A stretch of DNA of 27,982 nt from Zancudomyces culisetae (Eukaryota; Kickxellomycota; Harpellomycetes; Harpellales; Legeriomycetaceae), in assembly GCA_001969505.1 (NCBI GenBank), contig LSSK01001625.1, positions 1 through 27,982 on the forward strand. The letters run 5' to 3'. Of the stretch, positions 1 to 9,534 are shown piece by piece (position 1 is the stretch's first letter; each line of letters starts with the position of its first letter). The notes below the pieces were generated by a model. It searched no databases and was not told the origin of the DNA. It saw only the letters and a program-made list of their open reading frames with translations. A program made the position numbers and the translations under genes.

Positions 1-218
1 GTTTGGTGGAAATCAAGCGGTACGGTGGGCCATTTACAGCGCGGGATATGTATCCATACCAGATGAAACTGTTTAGCATTGATGGATTGCGGACCAACGG
101 CAAGTTTATGGACGATAGGGGAAATATTCCAGAGGGACAGACAGTTATTCTTAGTTTATTAAACGAATGTTACGATATAGTGCATGAATTAATAGCCAAC
201 AATGATGTTGAAGAATGA
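1..218 (+). CDS. C-terminal exon of an unrecognised protein (5' partial)
   Basis: An open frame enters from the left edge (full codons from base 3) and ends at TGA 216-218, giving about 72 residues. The text is conserved-looking rather than low-complexity: a basic/aromatic start (EIKRYGGPFTARD), then YPYQMKLFSIDGLRTNGKF, a Gly-Gln turn (PEGQ) and a leucine-rich helix (LLNECYDIVHELI) before a short acidic tail. I do not recognise the family. Base composition is more balanced than the flanking A-rich DNA, and the stop is followed at once by A/G-rich sequence, which supports a real 3' end. No start is visible; the gene continues to the left. It converges with BMS1, the two stops being only 74 bp apart. 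Confidence 0.7.
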   Translation, partial: LVEIKRYGGPFTARDMYPYQMKLFSIDGLRTNGKFMDDRGNIPEGQTVILSLLNECYDIVHELIANNDVEE

Positions 219-292
219 AAGAGAGAAAAAAAAAAGAAAGAAAGAAAAGAAACTAATTAAAAAGTAAAGTAAAGTAAAGTATAAAAAAAAAT
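219..292. repeat. Short A-rich convergent spacer with (AAAGT)4
   Basis: This 74-bp gap between two convergent stop codons is almost pure purine plus T. It begins with A/G-rich AAAG-type sequence and contains four tandem AAAGT units at 261-280, followed by an A-run. It must hold the 3' untranslated ends of both neighbours, so their transcripts probably overlap. No gene is visible in it. Confidence 0.6.
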
Positions 293-3200
293 TTAAAGTC
301 TACGGCGTTTATGAGAGCTGTTTGAATTATTTTTATTGTTGGAGTCAAGTTTCTTTTGGTTTTGTTCGAGTTTTTGTTTGCGTTTGAGGTTTGCATTGAT
401 AGATTTGATATTATTGATAGTGTTAATTTGGATCATTAAAGAAGAGATTTTAGAATCTAGTTTAGAGTTCGAGATCTTTGCAATTTTGTTTGTAAAGTTG
501 TTGATTTTTGAGGTAGAACCAGAAGATTTGGAGGTTGATTTGGATTTGATAAGCTTTGGTTTGGATTTGAATGGCAAGTCAGCAACCAATGCTTTAGGAA
601 TGCGTAGAGGATTGAATTTACGAGCAACAGGCCGGATAGAATCTTTATCTTTGTAAAGAGAATTTTGGTTGATATGAAGTTTGAGGCCCAGTTCACGGCG
701 GATTTGGACAGCAGGTTTCAATCCTTGCCAAGAAGTCGGTTTGTTGGCAAACAGCAGGTTGGTCACAGGGTAATAGAACGAAACAGGATCAATAGTGTAC
801 CATGATTTGAGGAACACAATGTCAGACATCAGAATCTTGTCTTCAAAAGTGGCTCTAAAGCAGCCAGGAGGCATGGGGGAAGAAGCAGCCTTTTTGACAA
901 CACCGCGGATTCCACTGACAGTTTGGAGTTTTGCGCCTTCGAATTTGGCAACTTCCAGAGGACTGTTGAACATGTTTTTGACATAGGCAGTGGTTTTGAG
1001 GATTTTGTGAGGCACACCAGTCAGTTTGAGTTTTTTCTTGATGACAATGTTTTTGTTTGTTTCCAAAACCACACCAGTCGCACAAATCCGGAATCCTTTA
1101 ATGACTTTGGCGGCGGATGGCAGACATATAAACGCAGTGTTTGGAGGCACAATGGGTCCATAAAATACTGCCAAACAATGCATGTGTTCGGGTGTGTATT
1201 TAAGCATGCGGGTCTCCACCATGGTTTTGTTGTTTGTTCCTATCGCATATGTCACCACACTCTGGAACCTTCTCCAACCTACCGAAAAGACCAGCGGATC
1301 GTTGGTTTTCAACACTTTGCTTGCGTGGTACCATCGATGTTTTTTCAACCGTGTTTGAACCATTCCAAAGTTCTCACTTTGTTCACTTGCCAATAGTGTG
1401 CCTACTATTATTGGATACCGTCCATCAAAATGCTCTACAAATTCATACGGAATTCCTTCTGCAAACTCAATTCGAACATATTTGCCTGCTCGCACTCCCT
1501 CCACTGCTCGTCGTACAATCTCGCTTTCTCCCTCAAATTCTCGGATATTCTTTTGTTTTTGTGCTTCTAGTTTTTCTTTTTCTATTGTAGCTAAATCTTT
1601 CTTTTCTCCTTCTTCTTCATCATCATCATCATCGTCTCCTTCTCTCTTTCCTCTTCCTCTACCTTTTCCTTTATATTTATTTAATCCTTTTTGTGTCTTT
1701 TTATTTCCATTTTCATTTTCACTATCATCATTGTTGTCTCCTAATTCCTTGTTGTCATATGCTTGATCAAACATTTTCTTTAAAAGTATTTTTTTATTCT
1801 CTTGCTCTATTTGCTCTTCCTCTTCATCATCTTCCTCTTCATAATCTTCCTCTTCTTCTTCATCTTCTTGTTCACCATTTTGTGTAGTTTCTAAATCTTC
1901 AAAATCTCCATATACATCACTATCCTCATCACTACCTTCATCCTCATCATCATCATCATCCTCATCATCATCATCATCCTCATCATCATCATCATTCTCA
2001 TCATCATCACTATTTCCTGCTTTCTTAACTTTATTCTTTACACCAGTAAATCTAGCCATCAGTTTTTCATAATCAATATTTTCAATCTCTTCTTTTTCTT
2101 GTTGGAACTTTTGGTATATCATATCCTTTGCATTATTGAATTTTTTAGTTACTTGCATTGACATTTCCATTTCCATATCCTCTTCGTCTTCCTCTTCATC
2201 ATCTTTTTTAATATTATTAATGTTTTTTCTTGGATTGTTGTTGTATACTAAATCCATCAAATTTACTTGTCTTTTCTTGCCAAGTCTTTTGAATTTGTAT
2301 TTAATATGACTTGCCTGATCCTCATCCTGATCCTCATCCTCGTCTTCTTCATCATCTTCTTCATCATCCTCATAATCATCACTATCATCTTCATCCTCAT
2401 CACTATCACTATCACCTTCATTTGCATCATCATCATCATCATCACTAAACGCTCTTCTTCTTACTCTTTCTTGTTCCATTTCTTCCAACTCTTCAACTCC
2501 TACTCTAACTTCTTGTCGCTGATTTTCTTCATCTCCTCCAAACAACACCATATCTGTCTTGGCCAACTTTTCCGCAACTGTCTCTCTTTGATGTTGCAGC
2601 TTTAATATCATTTGCTCTCCCTCTCCAAACGCTATCTCTTCATCATCCCCATCCCCATCCCCTTGTCCCTCTCCTTCTCCATTCATTAATCTCCTTTTTT
2701 GTTGTTGTTGTTGTTGCTGTTGATTACCATATGAGAAATTTCCTGGAACATTTATATACACTGCATCCTTATCATATATCAACCCTCCAATATCCGACAT
2801 TGGCGCATATATCTTTTTCGCCTTTTCATCCAATCTCTTACGTCTCTTTACCCCTGTTGTTCCTTCTGTTGTCGATCCCGTACTATCTGGCATTGGACAT
2901 GGATCCGGTAACTCCTCAATACTCTTCACTGTAAAATCTCCCACTCCTGGAATATGTACTTTGGCTCTTTCTCGCATATTTGTACCGCGCAAATACCCGT
3001 AAACCGTTACCTTGCGGCTACTCTTGTAATCATGTTTGATCACCTCGCGTGATGTCAAGTCTTCAATACGATCTGCTACCACATAACTTCGACTATTATG
3101 GAATACCAATGGCCGGAATTTCATCACCGAAATGTACCGACTCAAGTTCAGAATTTCTCGATCCGGATACCGCCCATTAATCACGCCTGACAAATAAAAC

Positions 3201-3987
3201 AGCTTGGCTCCATCGTATATTTCCGTCCAGAACCGATGCTTCATCTGCTTCTTCTTTGCACTCAGTGCCTTGTTATCCTTCATCCGATCCAAAAACGTCA
3301 AAACTCCCATTACTCGTGGAAACCCATGTGCCTGCAAGATATTCAGAAACTCAAACGTCTCCATTTCAAATCCAAAACTCGCATCAATCGTCAACAGTAC
3401 CAAATCCGCCACCTTTGCAAGATCTACCAGCCCATTGATATCATTCACCCCTTCCATAAATGTTATCCGCTGTTTTTTCCCACTAACTACCGTAATCGGC
3501 CCCTTATTCTCGCTTATTGTATGTTTTGTGTACCGTCTAACTAGTGACTTTATCAGTGTAGTCTTTCCCGTCTATTATTATTATTATTATTATTGTTATC
3601 ATTATTTTTTTTATCCCTACACCTTTAACATTTAATCTTTTAAATACAATATTTAAAGTTCATGTGTTTTTATCTTTATTTAAAATTGTATTTTACCTTT
3701 GGTGGTCCCACAACTGCTACTACTATAGGAGGTGGAACTTCTGGTGTCCGATCAACCAATGGCAAATGTAGTTTACGCTCATTCTTCTCAATTCTTCGCT
3801 GTGCCATCCGGTTGGCTCGCAACCCAGACTGCATTGCAAATGCCTTTGGGTTATTCCCCTTGTTCCCTTTGGTAGAAACACCTCCATTCTTCTTTTTTTC
3901 GCGTTTATCTCGCTTTTTGTTCTTGCCCCCGGCGCCCGTCTTTTGGACCCGATGTGACTTGTTGGTTTGTTTTGTATTGGCGTCCAT
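293..3987 (-). CDS. BMS1: Ribosome biogenesis GTPase BMS1, two exons
   Basis: Exon 1 is 3987-3697 and exon 2 is 3571-293, giving 1189 residues; yeast and human BMS1 are of similar size. BMS1 is the nucleolar GTPase that acts with RCL1 in the SSU processome during 40S assembly. Splicing of the 125-nt intron 3696-3572 (donor GTAAAA, acceptor TAG, phase 0) rebuilds the P-loop GPPKTGKT at residues 94-101, which is strong support for the model. The N-terminus carries the family NPKAFAMQS block (about 47-54) and VDRTP. The G domain continues with IDASFGFEMETFEFLN and the G4-type TFLD (189-192). HRFWTEIYDGAKLFYLSG and NGRYPDREILNLSR follow, then the C-terminal BMS1/TSR1 domain and a basic tail. The P-loop distinguishes it from TSR1. 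The middle is packed with long Asp/Glu runs encoded by GAT/GAA repeats, which create spurious antisense frames. The start at 3987 is the only ATG giving the family N-terminus; the frame upstream opens only on GTG. Confidence 0.97.
3573..3594 (-). repeat. TAT/ATA trinucleotide microsatellite at the BMS1 3' splice site
   Basis: Seven tandem TAT units plus one T lie inside the BMS1 intron. On the coding strand they read as AAT/ATA repeats that run directly into the acceptor TAG at 3574-3572. A pyrimidine tract is therefore missing from the last ~20 nt of the intron. Repeat-length change would alter the branch-point to acceptor distance. Confidence 0.8.
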
Positions 3988-4650
3988 CCTTTTATTTTTT
4001 TTTATCACACTTCCCCCCCCTTTTTATTCTATTTCGTTCCTTTTGCTATCTTTTTTTCTTTTCTATCAACACAAACACACGCACACACACCTGTTTTGTC
4101 ACCACAACTTTTATCTATAAGGTTTTCTTTTTCTATTATTTTAATGGTGTGTTTTATACAACCAAGCTTACAAGCATATACTATTTACACTTTTTTTTTC
4201 CAAACCTACCTACTTATCCCTATATATCCCCCCTTTTTAATATTTATTTACTTTTTTATTATTTTTGACTTTGATTTTATACTTTGCCTCGTAGTAAAAA
4301 AAAAATTTTTTTATTTTGATCACTGTTTTTCTAGTATTAAAATATTTTACTTGAAAATATACTCCAGTTTACCAAAAAATACACTAGTACCAGAAAAAAA
4401 AAATTTTTTTTTTTACGTTTATTAGTGCACATTTTATTGGTTTTTGATGGTTCAAAAGCAATAAACACTTTAAATCAAACTATTGAAGAGAAAAAAAAAA
4501 GAAAAAAAAGTTTACCACAAAGTTTATTAGAGATACTCTTATTCTTTATCCATATTCATTTTGCTTGTAATATATAATACTTTTATTGCCATATATTAAA
4601 CTATACCATAATATACAGAACAAAACAAAACAAAACAAATTGAATTAGAC
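3988..4650. promoter_or_regulatory. Divergent promoter region BMS1 / ZCCHC9-like
   Basis: These 663 bp separate the two divergent start codons and hold no credible gene. They contain a C8 run (4013-4020), a CACACA stretch near 4075-4090, and two A-run/T-run blocks, A10T7 at 4296-4312 and A10T11 at 4394-4414, each of which is close to self-complementary. Rigid poly(dA:dT) of this kind typically keeps fungal promoters nucleosome-poor. A long A-run occurs again at 4491-4500. No clear TATA box could be tied to either start. The promoter role is inferred from position. Confidence 0.45.
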
Positions 4651-5433
4651 ATGACCAGATATACTGCCAGAGTCAAAAAAGCATACCTACCTAGTTCAAA
4701 TTTCGAGGGAAAAGAACTTGTCGAAAAGAAATCGGCTGGAGGAATAACCAAAAGGAAATTCCAAAATGGTGGTGGCAGAAGCTTCGGTGCCGATAACAAT
4801 GACCGAGGACGATTTGGTGGAGGTAAGCGGTATATCCACCATAACAACAAAAAAATGTTGATGAGAGATGTGGTTTGTTTTGGATGTCGAAAATCGGGCC
4901 ATACACTGAGGGAATGCACCGAAAAAAACGGCTCTGGGGAGAGTAATGGCGGAGTATTATGTTACCACTGCGGCGATACTTCACATACATCCAAGGCTTG
5001 CTCGGCACTAACCAAGGAATTCAAATTCGCAACCTGTTTTGTCTGCAACCAAACAGGCCATCTTTCCAGTAAGTGTCCAGAAAACACTGCCAATGGGATC
5101 TATCCAAATGGTGGTACTGGGTGTGGATTCTGCTCCAGTAAAGAACATCTGGCCAGAGACTGTGAACAAAACCCAAAGAACATGCGCAAGACTAAGCGGG
5201 TTGAAGATCCTTTGTCTGCCATTACAAGCAGTAATGGAAATCATGTAATTGGCACTATTCGATCCGGTCAAGGTGCGGATGACGATGAGGTCTTTGATCG
5301 CCTCAATAGAGTATCTAATCTACCAAACAACTCTGGCCACGACGGTAGAAATGATGCATCGGGTTCTGGTTCTGGTTCTGGTTCAGCAAGTCGTGGTGAT
5401 GGTCCCAAAAAGAGAAAAGTTGTGAAATTCTGA
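4651..5433 (+). CDS. ZCCHC9: Four-zinc-knuckle (CCHC) protein, ZCCHC9-like
   Basis: This single-exon, 260-residue protein carries four CX2CX4HX4C zinc knuckles with every ligand intact: C76/C79/H84/C89, C104/C107/H112/C117, C129/C132/H137/C142 and C158/C161/H166/C171. Four knuckles with similar spacing, preceded by a basic Gly/Arg-rich N-terminus (RSFGADNNDRGRFGGGKR) and followed by a short tail, match the ZCCHC9 family. That family consists of nuclear/nucleolar RNA-binding proteins with a poorly defined role in RNA metabolism. The tail has an acidic patch, a Gly-Ser linker and a terminal basic cluster, PKKRKVVKF, that looks like a classical monopartite nuclear import signal. The gene diverges from BMS1, consistent with a shared nucleolar theme. 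Other knuckle proteins (AIR1/2, GIS2/CNBP) have different knuckle numbers or spacing. The start is the first ATG after an A-rich leader (CAAAACAAAACAAAT). Confidence 0.85.
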   Translation: MTRYTARVKKAYLPSSNFEGKELVEKKSAGGITKRKFQNGGGRSFGADNNDRGRFGGGKRYIHHNNKKMLMRDVVCFGCRKSGHTLRECTEKNGSGESNGGVLCYHCGDTSHTSKACSALTKEFKFATCFVCNQTGHLSSKCPENTANGIYPNGGTGCGFCSSKEHLARDCEQNPKNMRKTKRVEDPLSAITSSNGNHVIGTIRSGQGADDDEVFDRLNRVSNLPNNSGHDGRNDASGSGSGSGSASRGDGPKKRKVVKF

Positions 5434-6186
5434 GTATTTATCAGTATATTAACAAGGCATTTTACTGCCGTTCCCTCACCATCTCAACTTTGCCACCTAC
5501 CTCACACTCACACTTTACACTCACACTCATTACGAGGTATTCTTTGTTTTGTATAGACTTTTATATCATTTTTCCTATTAATTTGGACTTTACTACTCTT
5601 AATATTTTATACCAAGTGTATTCATCCGTTGTGTATTAATATAATACTCTTATACTTATAACCCTGCTTGTCCATTCTATTCCCGGGTTTATTCATTTTA
5701 TTTTTGGCCATTCCAAGGCTTCCATTTGTCAAGTTTACAAATGTACACTTTTCACATGATTTATTTATAACTTCGTTTTATTGGTCCAGGAGAATCTCGT
5801 ATTATAAAGAAATGTTGGGTTGTTTGTAATGAAACATATATCCGAGATTTTCTCCTGTTAACAAATAAACTACAAAAAATCACTAAATGGGAACAAAAAA
5901 AAGATAAATAATAATATCAATATTAATATAAAAATAAAAAAGACGCAAAATAGACATTGTTTGGTGATTAAGTATTTACCCGTTACACAATTCTTTTAAA
6001 AAACGTGATTTTCTTTTTTTTTTTGGAAACAGGATAGTAATATTGCAAACTTGTATTTATAAAACTAATAATCCAAGCAACTTTATATCTTCTCCCCCTG
6101 CCCTCATCCTTCGAACTCATAACCGAGTTCTTTCAACGTAATAATAGTAGTCTTTGGTGTATAGACGGGTACTTTACTTATTCAAA
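5434..6186. other. Intergenic region ZCCHC9-like to VPS20
   Basis: These 753 AT-rich bases have no credible coding frame. The first part is the 3' flank of the ZCCHC9-like gene, with CACTCACACTT-type repeats around 5498-5530. The centre contains an imperfect hairpin at 5787-5857 (listed separately). The last ~200 bases, pyrimidine-rich from about 6090 (TCTTCTCCCCCTGCCCTC), are the probable VPS20 promoter and leader. Confidence 0.5.
5787..5857. other. Imperfect inverted repeat / possible structured RNA
   Basis: The arms CAGGAGAATCTCG (5787-5799) and CGAGATTTTCTCCTG (5843-5857) pair over 13 bp, interrupted only by a two-base TT bulge. The 43-nt loop contains a second short stem, TGTTT (5821-5825) with AAACA (5832-5836). 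In this AT-rich spacer such a GC-containing stem is unexpected. It could be a 3' UTR structure of the upstream gene, a small structured RNA, or chance. I see no convincing C/D or H/ACA boxes. Confidence 0.35.
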
Positions 6187-7253
6187 ATGGGGATTTCTGG
6201 AAGCAAGAATGCCATCACTGAAAGAGATAGGGCTGTACTTGACTTGAAAATTCAGCGAGACAAACTGAAACAATATCAGAAAAAGGTAATTTATATTTTA
6301 CTCAGAACTCCTATTTCTCTTTGGTCTTTTTACTACTTTTTGAAGATTTTATATATATATATTTCTATAATATTTATTAAAATGAAAAAATAAAAATGGT
6401 AAAAATATAAAACTCTCTTTGCAATGTAGTTAAATATGGTCTTTTTGCGGGAACAAGAGATTGCCAAGATATGTCTGAGTAAAGGCCAGAGAAATAATGC
6501 TCTTTTGGCACTGAAAAAGAAAAAATACCAAGAGCAGCTACTCGCAGATGTTAACAACCAGCTATTAACGCTACATCAAATGGTAACGTCGATTATACTA
6601 TATACTTTATACTCGCTTTTTTTTTTACTTTTTTTTTTCTCTCCAGAAAATACTGTTTATTATAAAATCTCTACTATTATTATTTGTCGAGCTAGGTCGA
6701 TTCAATCGAATTCATGACTGTTCAAAAATCTGTATTCGAAGGGTTGAAAAAGGGAAATCAATTGCTAAAACAAATCAACAGCGAGATGAGACTAGAGGAT
6801 GTCGAAAACTTGGTCAACGAGACTCAAGAAGCCATCGAATACCAAAACGAAATCAGTTTGCTCTTGAATTCTTCGCTAAGTTCGCACGACCAAGAATCTG
6901 TCCTTGAAGAACTCGATTCACTAATTGCCGAACAACAACAAGAACAGAAACAAGAACAGAAACAAGAACAGAAACAAGAACAGAAACAAGGACAAGAACA
7001 AGGACAGCAACGGCAACAGCAAATCAAACCAAATAAACTTCAGCTTGGAGATGCAAGTAAAGATAAGAATCTCATACTAGATGCAGTTGGACAAACTACG
7101 ATTGATACTCGCGATACTGTGCCAATTTCTCGACCGGATCATGTGGCGAATCAACTTCCAAGTGTTCCGGACAATATTCCTGGACGCAAAATTAGGGACG
7201 ATGCGTCTTCTGATAAAAGTTCAGTATCCAGCAAGGAAATGGTTCCTGCATAA
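6187..7253 (+). CDS. VPS20: ESCRT-III subunit VPS20/CHMP6, three exons
   Basis: Exons 6187-6285, 6430-6582 and 6696-7253 give 269 residues. Both introns (144 and 113 nt) are phase 0, with donors GTAATT and GTAACG and TAG acceptors. VPS20 links ESCRT-II to SNF7 polymerisation on endosomes in multivesicular-body sorting. The N-terminus MGISGS fits N-myristoylation (Gly2, Ser6), as in VPS20. Joined exons give ITERDRAVLDLKIQRDKLKQ, then LKKKKYQEQLL, SIEFMTVQKSVFEGLKKGNQ and VENLVNETQEAIEYQNEIS, collinear with CHMP6 without gaps at either junction. Near the C-terminus, LPSVPDNIP (238-246) matches the MIM2 motif (LPxVPxxLP) that binds VPS4 MIT domains. A Gln/Glu/Lys-rich repeat expands the linker before it and explains the extra length over human CHMP6 (about 200 residues). 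The in-frame extension upstream of 6187 begins only with GTG and would bury the myristoylation Gly, so it was not used. Confidence 0.95.
6939..6986 (+). repeat. 12-bp coding minisatellite in VPS20
   Basis: Four perfect tandem copies of CAAGAACAGAAA encode repeated Gln-Glu-Gln-Lys. Degenerate Gln-rich sequence continues to about 7020. It lies in the linker between the ESCRT-III core and the MIM2 motif, where length variation is likely tolerated. Confidence 0.85.
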
Positions 7254-8176
7254 AGGCATTATACATGTTGTTCATACAACTCACGTTTCTTCCTTCCTTT
7301 GTTTGTTTGTTTGTTTATTTTCTTTTTTTCTGTTTTTTTTTTTTTTTGAAAAAGAAAGATTTGCGTTATAATATTAGTATTTTATAGAGTATTTGCATTA
7401 ATTATATATATTTTTTATTACCAAGGGATTAGATCTGAAATAATTATACCCACAGCAATATGATTATTCCCAAATTAATTTACGGATGTCTACCCAACAC
7501 CTTTTCTTTTTATCCTGATAGTTTCAGAATTGTTCATATATATCTGAATATGGAATATCTATTTAAATGCTGGAAGTGAGCAAACCGTCTCAGCATATTT
7601 CTAGAATGTACGTTTCTCAAATTAATACATATGCCACAAAGAAACCATCTTGTGTTGCTGCAAATACTTGAAGAGCTTGTGCTTATAAGGAACTAACCAA
7701 TAGAGATCTTTAATCATGTTATTAACTGGTATCTAAGCCTTTACAGAAGCTAATATGTAAGCTTGAAGTCTTTAAATCTAGTTTATTTATTAAGTATACT
7801 ATTTCAATAAAGCCAATAATAAAAGTGTTATAAAAAAGTGTTGATACTCTTGCAGGTTTAGTAAGTATTATTAATTACTTGGTAAAACAATATAACAAAT
7901 TAAGTTGATGCGAGTGTTCAATATATTTAGTATCCCAACTCAGCAATTAATATATCAAGTCTGATTATAAAAAAAATAAGAATAACTGCAATACATGATC
8001 CGGTTGTTGGATTTGCAGAATTAATATATGCCACTATCTATAGATCAAACTGAGGGTATTGGCTATAACGACGGATGTCAATAATTGGAATTTATATTTG
8101 GTATTCTTATAATTGTATATACTACAACTAGACTAGTAAAATACTTTTGTACACTTTTCATATCACCAGCATGTCT
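7254..8176. other. Intergenic region VPS20 to small secreted protein
   Basis: These roughly 920 bases contain no credible gene. The VPS20 3' flank holds TTTG repeats (about 7302-7316) and long T-runs near 7320-7350. The rest is diffuse AT-rich sequence with stops in all frames. I see no tRNA, transposon end or long repeat here. Confidence 0.5.
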
Positions 8177-8184
8177 TATAAATA
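8177..8184 (+). promoter_or_regulatory. TATA box candidate for the CBM19-like gene
   Basis: TATAAATA lies 104 nt upstream of the ATG at 8288, followed by a pyrimidine-rich CTCTTCTTTTTAC stretch and then an A-rich leader. The placement is reasonable for a TATA-driven fungal promoter with a leader of roughly 70 nt. The role is inferred from motif and position only. Confidence 0.4.
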
Positions 8185-8287
8185 CTCTTCTTTTTACAAC
8201 TCTTGTAATTAAGCAGTAAGCAAGTAAAAAAACAAAAAAACAATAAAAACAATAAAAACACGAGGCTAGGAAAAGAGAAGTAGGAAA

Positions 8288-8509
8288 ATGAAAACTACCA
8301 AACGTACTGTATCCTCAATGTGTATAACCATGTTATTATTAGCAACTAGCGCAGCTAGCACAACTAGTTCGTGTACCAGTGAACAGAAGCAGTGCAATGG
8401 ATTGCATTCTCTTTTATCCTGCAAACAAGGTGTATGGGTCGAATCTCCATGTGATCCCAAAAAATTTTGCAAAAAAAATACTCAAGGCACAGTAGGATGT
8501 TTTTATTAG
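8288..8509 (+). CDS. Small secreted six-cysteine protein, CBM19-like
   Basis: This 73-residue protein begins with a basic end (MKTTKRT) and a hydrophobic core (MCITMLLLATSAAS) typical of a secretory signal peptide, with likely cleavage around residues 22-24. The mature part of about 50 residues has six cysteines at 29, 36, 45, 55, 61 and 71 and the string CKQGVWVESPCDPKKFC. That layout (C-x6-C-x8-C-x9-C-x5-C-x9-C with Gly-x-Trp between the third and fourth Cys) resembles fungal family 19 carbohydrate-binding modules, which bind chitin. There is no catalytic domain, so the protein would be a stand-alone binding peptide for cell-wall or foreign chitin. A good TATA box lies 104 bp upstream. The gene is short but has a signal peptide and a patterned cysteine set, so I consider it real. 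The family call rests on remembered pattern; another small cysteine-rich secreted family is possible. Confidence 0.72.
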   Translation: MKTTKRTVSSMCITMLLLATSAASTTSSCTSEQKQCNGLHSLLSCKQGVWVESPCDPKKFCKKNTQGTVGCFY

Positions 8510-8834
8510 TTCTAGCTTTGTATTAAAATCGATATACATAAAATATCTTTAAACCATTGAGAGGGAATTGTAAATAGTCCACAAGTTCATATTACACTTT
8601 TTTTTAAAATTTTTTTTAATTGTTTTTAATAATATATGAATAAAGCTATAACAGTGGCTCATAATATACTTTATCAAGAAATTGCAAGTATAAAACGGTT
8701 CAAAAAAATATAATTTGAGTTTATAATTTGAGTATCTTTGAGACTAGACACAATAAAAATACAATCACAAAAATTAATACTCAAATTATAAAATTGCACT
8801 TATATATATATGTGAAAAGAAAAACTTTCAGCGA
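8510..8834. other. Spacer between the CBM19-like gene and tRNA-Asn
   Basis: These 325 bases are AT-rich with no coding frame of note. A- and T-runs near 8598-8620 may mark the 3' end of the upstream gene. The rest is the upstream flank of the tRNA. Confidence 0.45.
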
Positions 8835-8908
8835 GCTTCCATGGCGCAATTGGTTAGCGCGTCTGACTGTTAATCAGGAGGTTGCTAGTTCAAGCCTAGC
8901 TGGGAGCG
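8835..8908 (+). tRNA. tRNA-Asn, anticodon GTT, intronless
   Basis: A full cloverleaf folds. The acceptor stem GCTTCCA (8835-8841) pairs with TGGGAGC (8901-8907) with one T-G pair, and G8908 is the discriminator. The D stem is GCGC/GCGC (8844-8847, 8857-8860) around AATTGGTTA. The anticodon stem TCTGA/TCAGG (8862-8866, 8874-8878) holds the loop CTGTTAA, so the anticodon GTT at 8869-8871 reads Asn codons. The T stem GCTAG/CTAGC (8884-8888, 8896-8900) holds the loop TTCAAGC, which supplies the internal B box. There is no intron. CCA is not encoded, as usual in eukaryotic nuclear tRNA genes. Confidence 0.97.
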
Positions 8909-8917
8909 TTTTTTTTT
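8909..8917 (+). terminator. RNA polymerase III T-run terminator
   Basis: Nine Ts follow directly after the discriminator base of the Asn tRNA, a typical Pol III stop. A further T6 run follows within a few bases. Confidence 0.9.
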
Positions 8918-9534
8918 AATTTTTTTCAATATTTTGTTGTCGATTTCTGCCAAATTAAAAGATCGAACATTGGTTTTAATACATTTTTCTCGGTTTGTTT
9001 TTGATTTGGTAGCCAAATATATATTTATGCCCACAATATTAACTCGAAGAGGTGTATAGTAAAATATTTTTTCACTAAACGGTACATAGGATTTAACTAA
9101 ACCATAGTTTAGAGTCACTGGTACGGTTTGCACTGTTTTGTTTAAATCACTATAGCTTCAATTTGTATTGAAAATAACTAGTTTTTTTGCGCTAAACAAA
9201 TGGGATATTACCGTAAACAACTACTTTAGCCTTATTGGTTAGCGATTGTTTATTTTTTCTGTAATTTCTTTAACATTATAAAAATCGTTTGCAAAAAATA
9301 AAAATAAAGGTACAAGTCAAGTAACATATCGAAATTAAAATAGCAAACGCAGAATACATTGTCAAACACCAAAGCTTGCAATTTCGGGATTATAAAACAA
9401 TAGAACCGGTAATGTACGAATAATTAAAACGGTACGGTTAGACAGAATAAATGTAAGTAGCTTAACATTTATATACCTTTGCACATATTTTTGAACTATG
9501 ACAACCGCTACAATAAAAATTATATAAATAGATA
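8918..9534. other. Intergenic region tRNA-Asn to kinesin
   Basis: These 617 AT-rich bases contain no convincing gene. An 82-codon antisense frame (9133-8885) runs through the tRNA and is not credible. The sequence just before the kinesin start (TATATAAATAGATA, 9520-9533) is TATA-like but probably too close to the ATG to be its TATA box. Confidence 0.45.

Noticed and set aside
923-1396. Plus-strand frame of 157 codons inside BMS1
   Set aside because: It is the antisense shadow of a conserved BMS1 C-terminal region; no domain and no start context of its own.
2263-2605. Met/Ile-rich frames on both strands in the BMS1 acidic region
   Set aside because: They are alternative readings of the GAT/CAT repeat tract that encodes Asp/Glu runs.
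8885-9133. 82-codon minus frame overlapping the tRNA, considered as a retroelement remnant
   Set aside because: Runs through the tRNA and its terminator; no reverse transcriptase, protease or repeat features.
9518-9529. TATA box for the kinesin gene
   Set aside because: TATATAAATA ends only a few bases before the ATG, so transcription from it would start inside the coding region.
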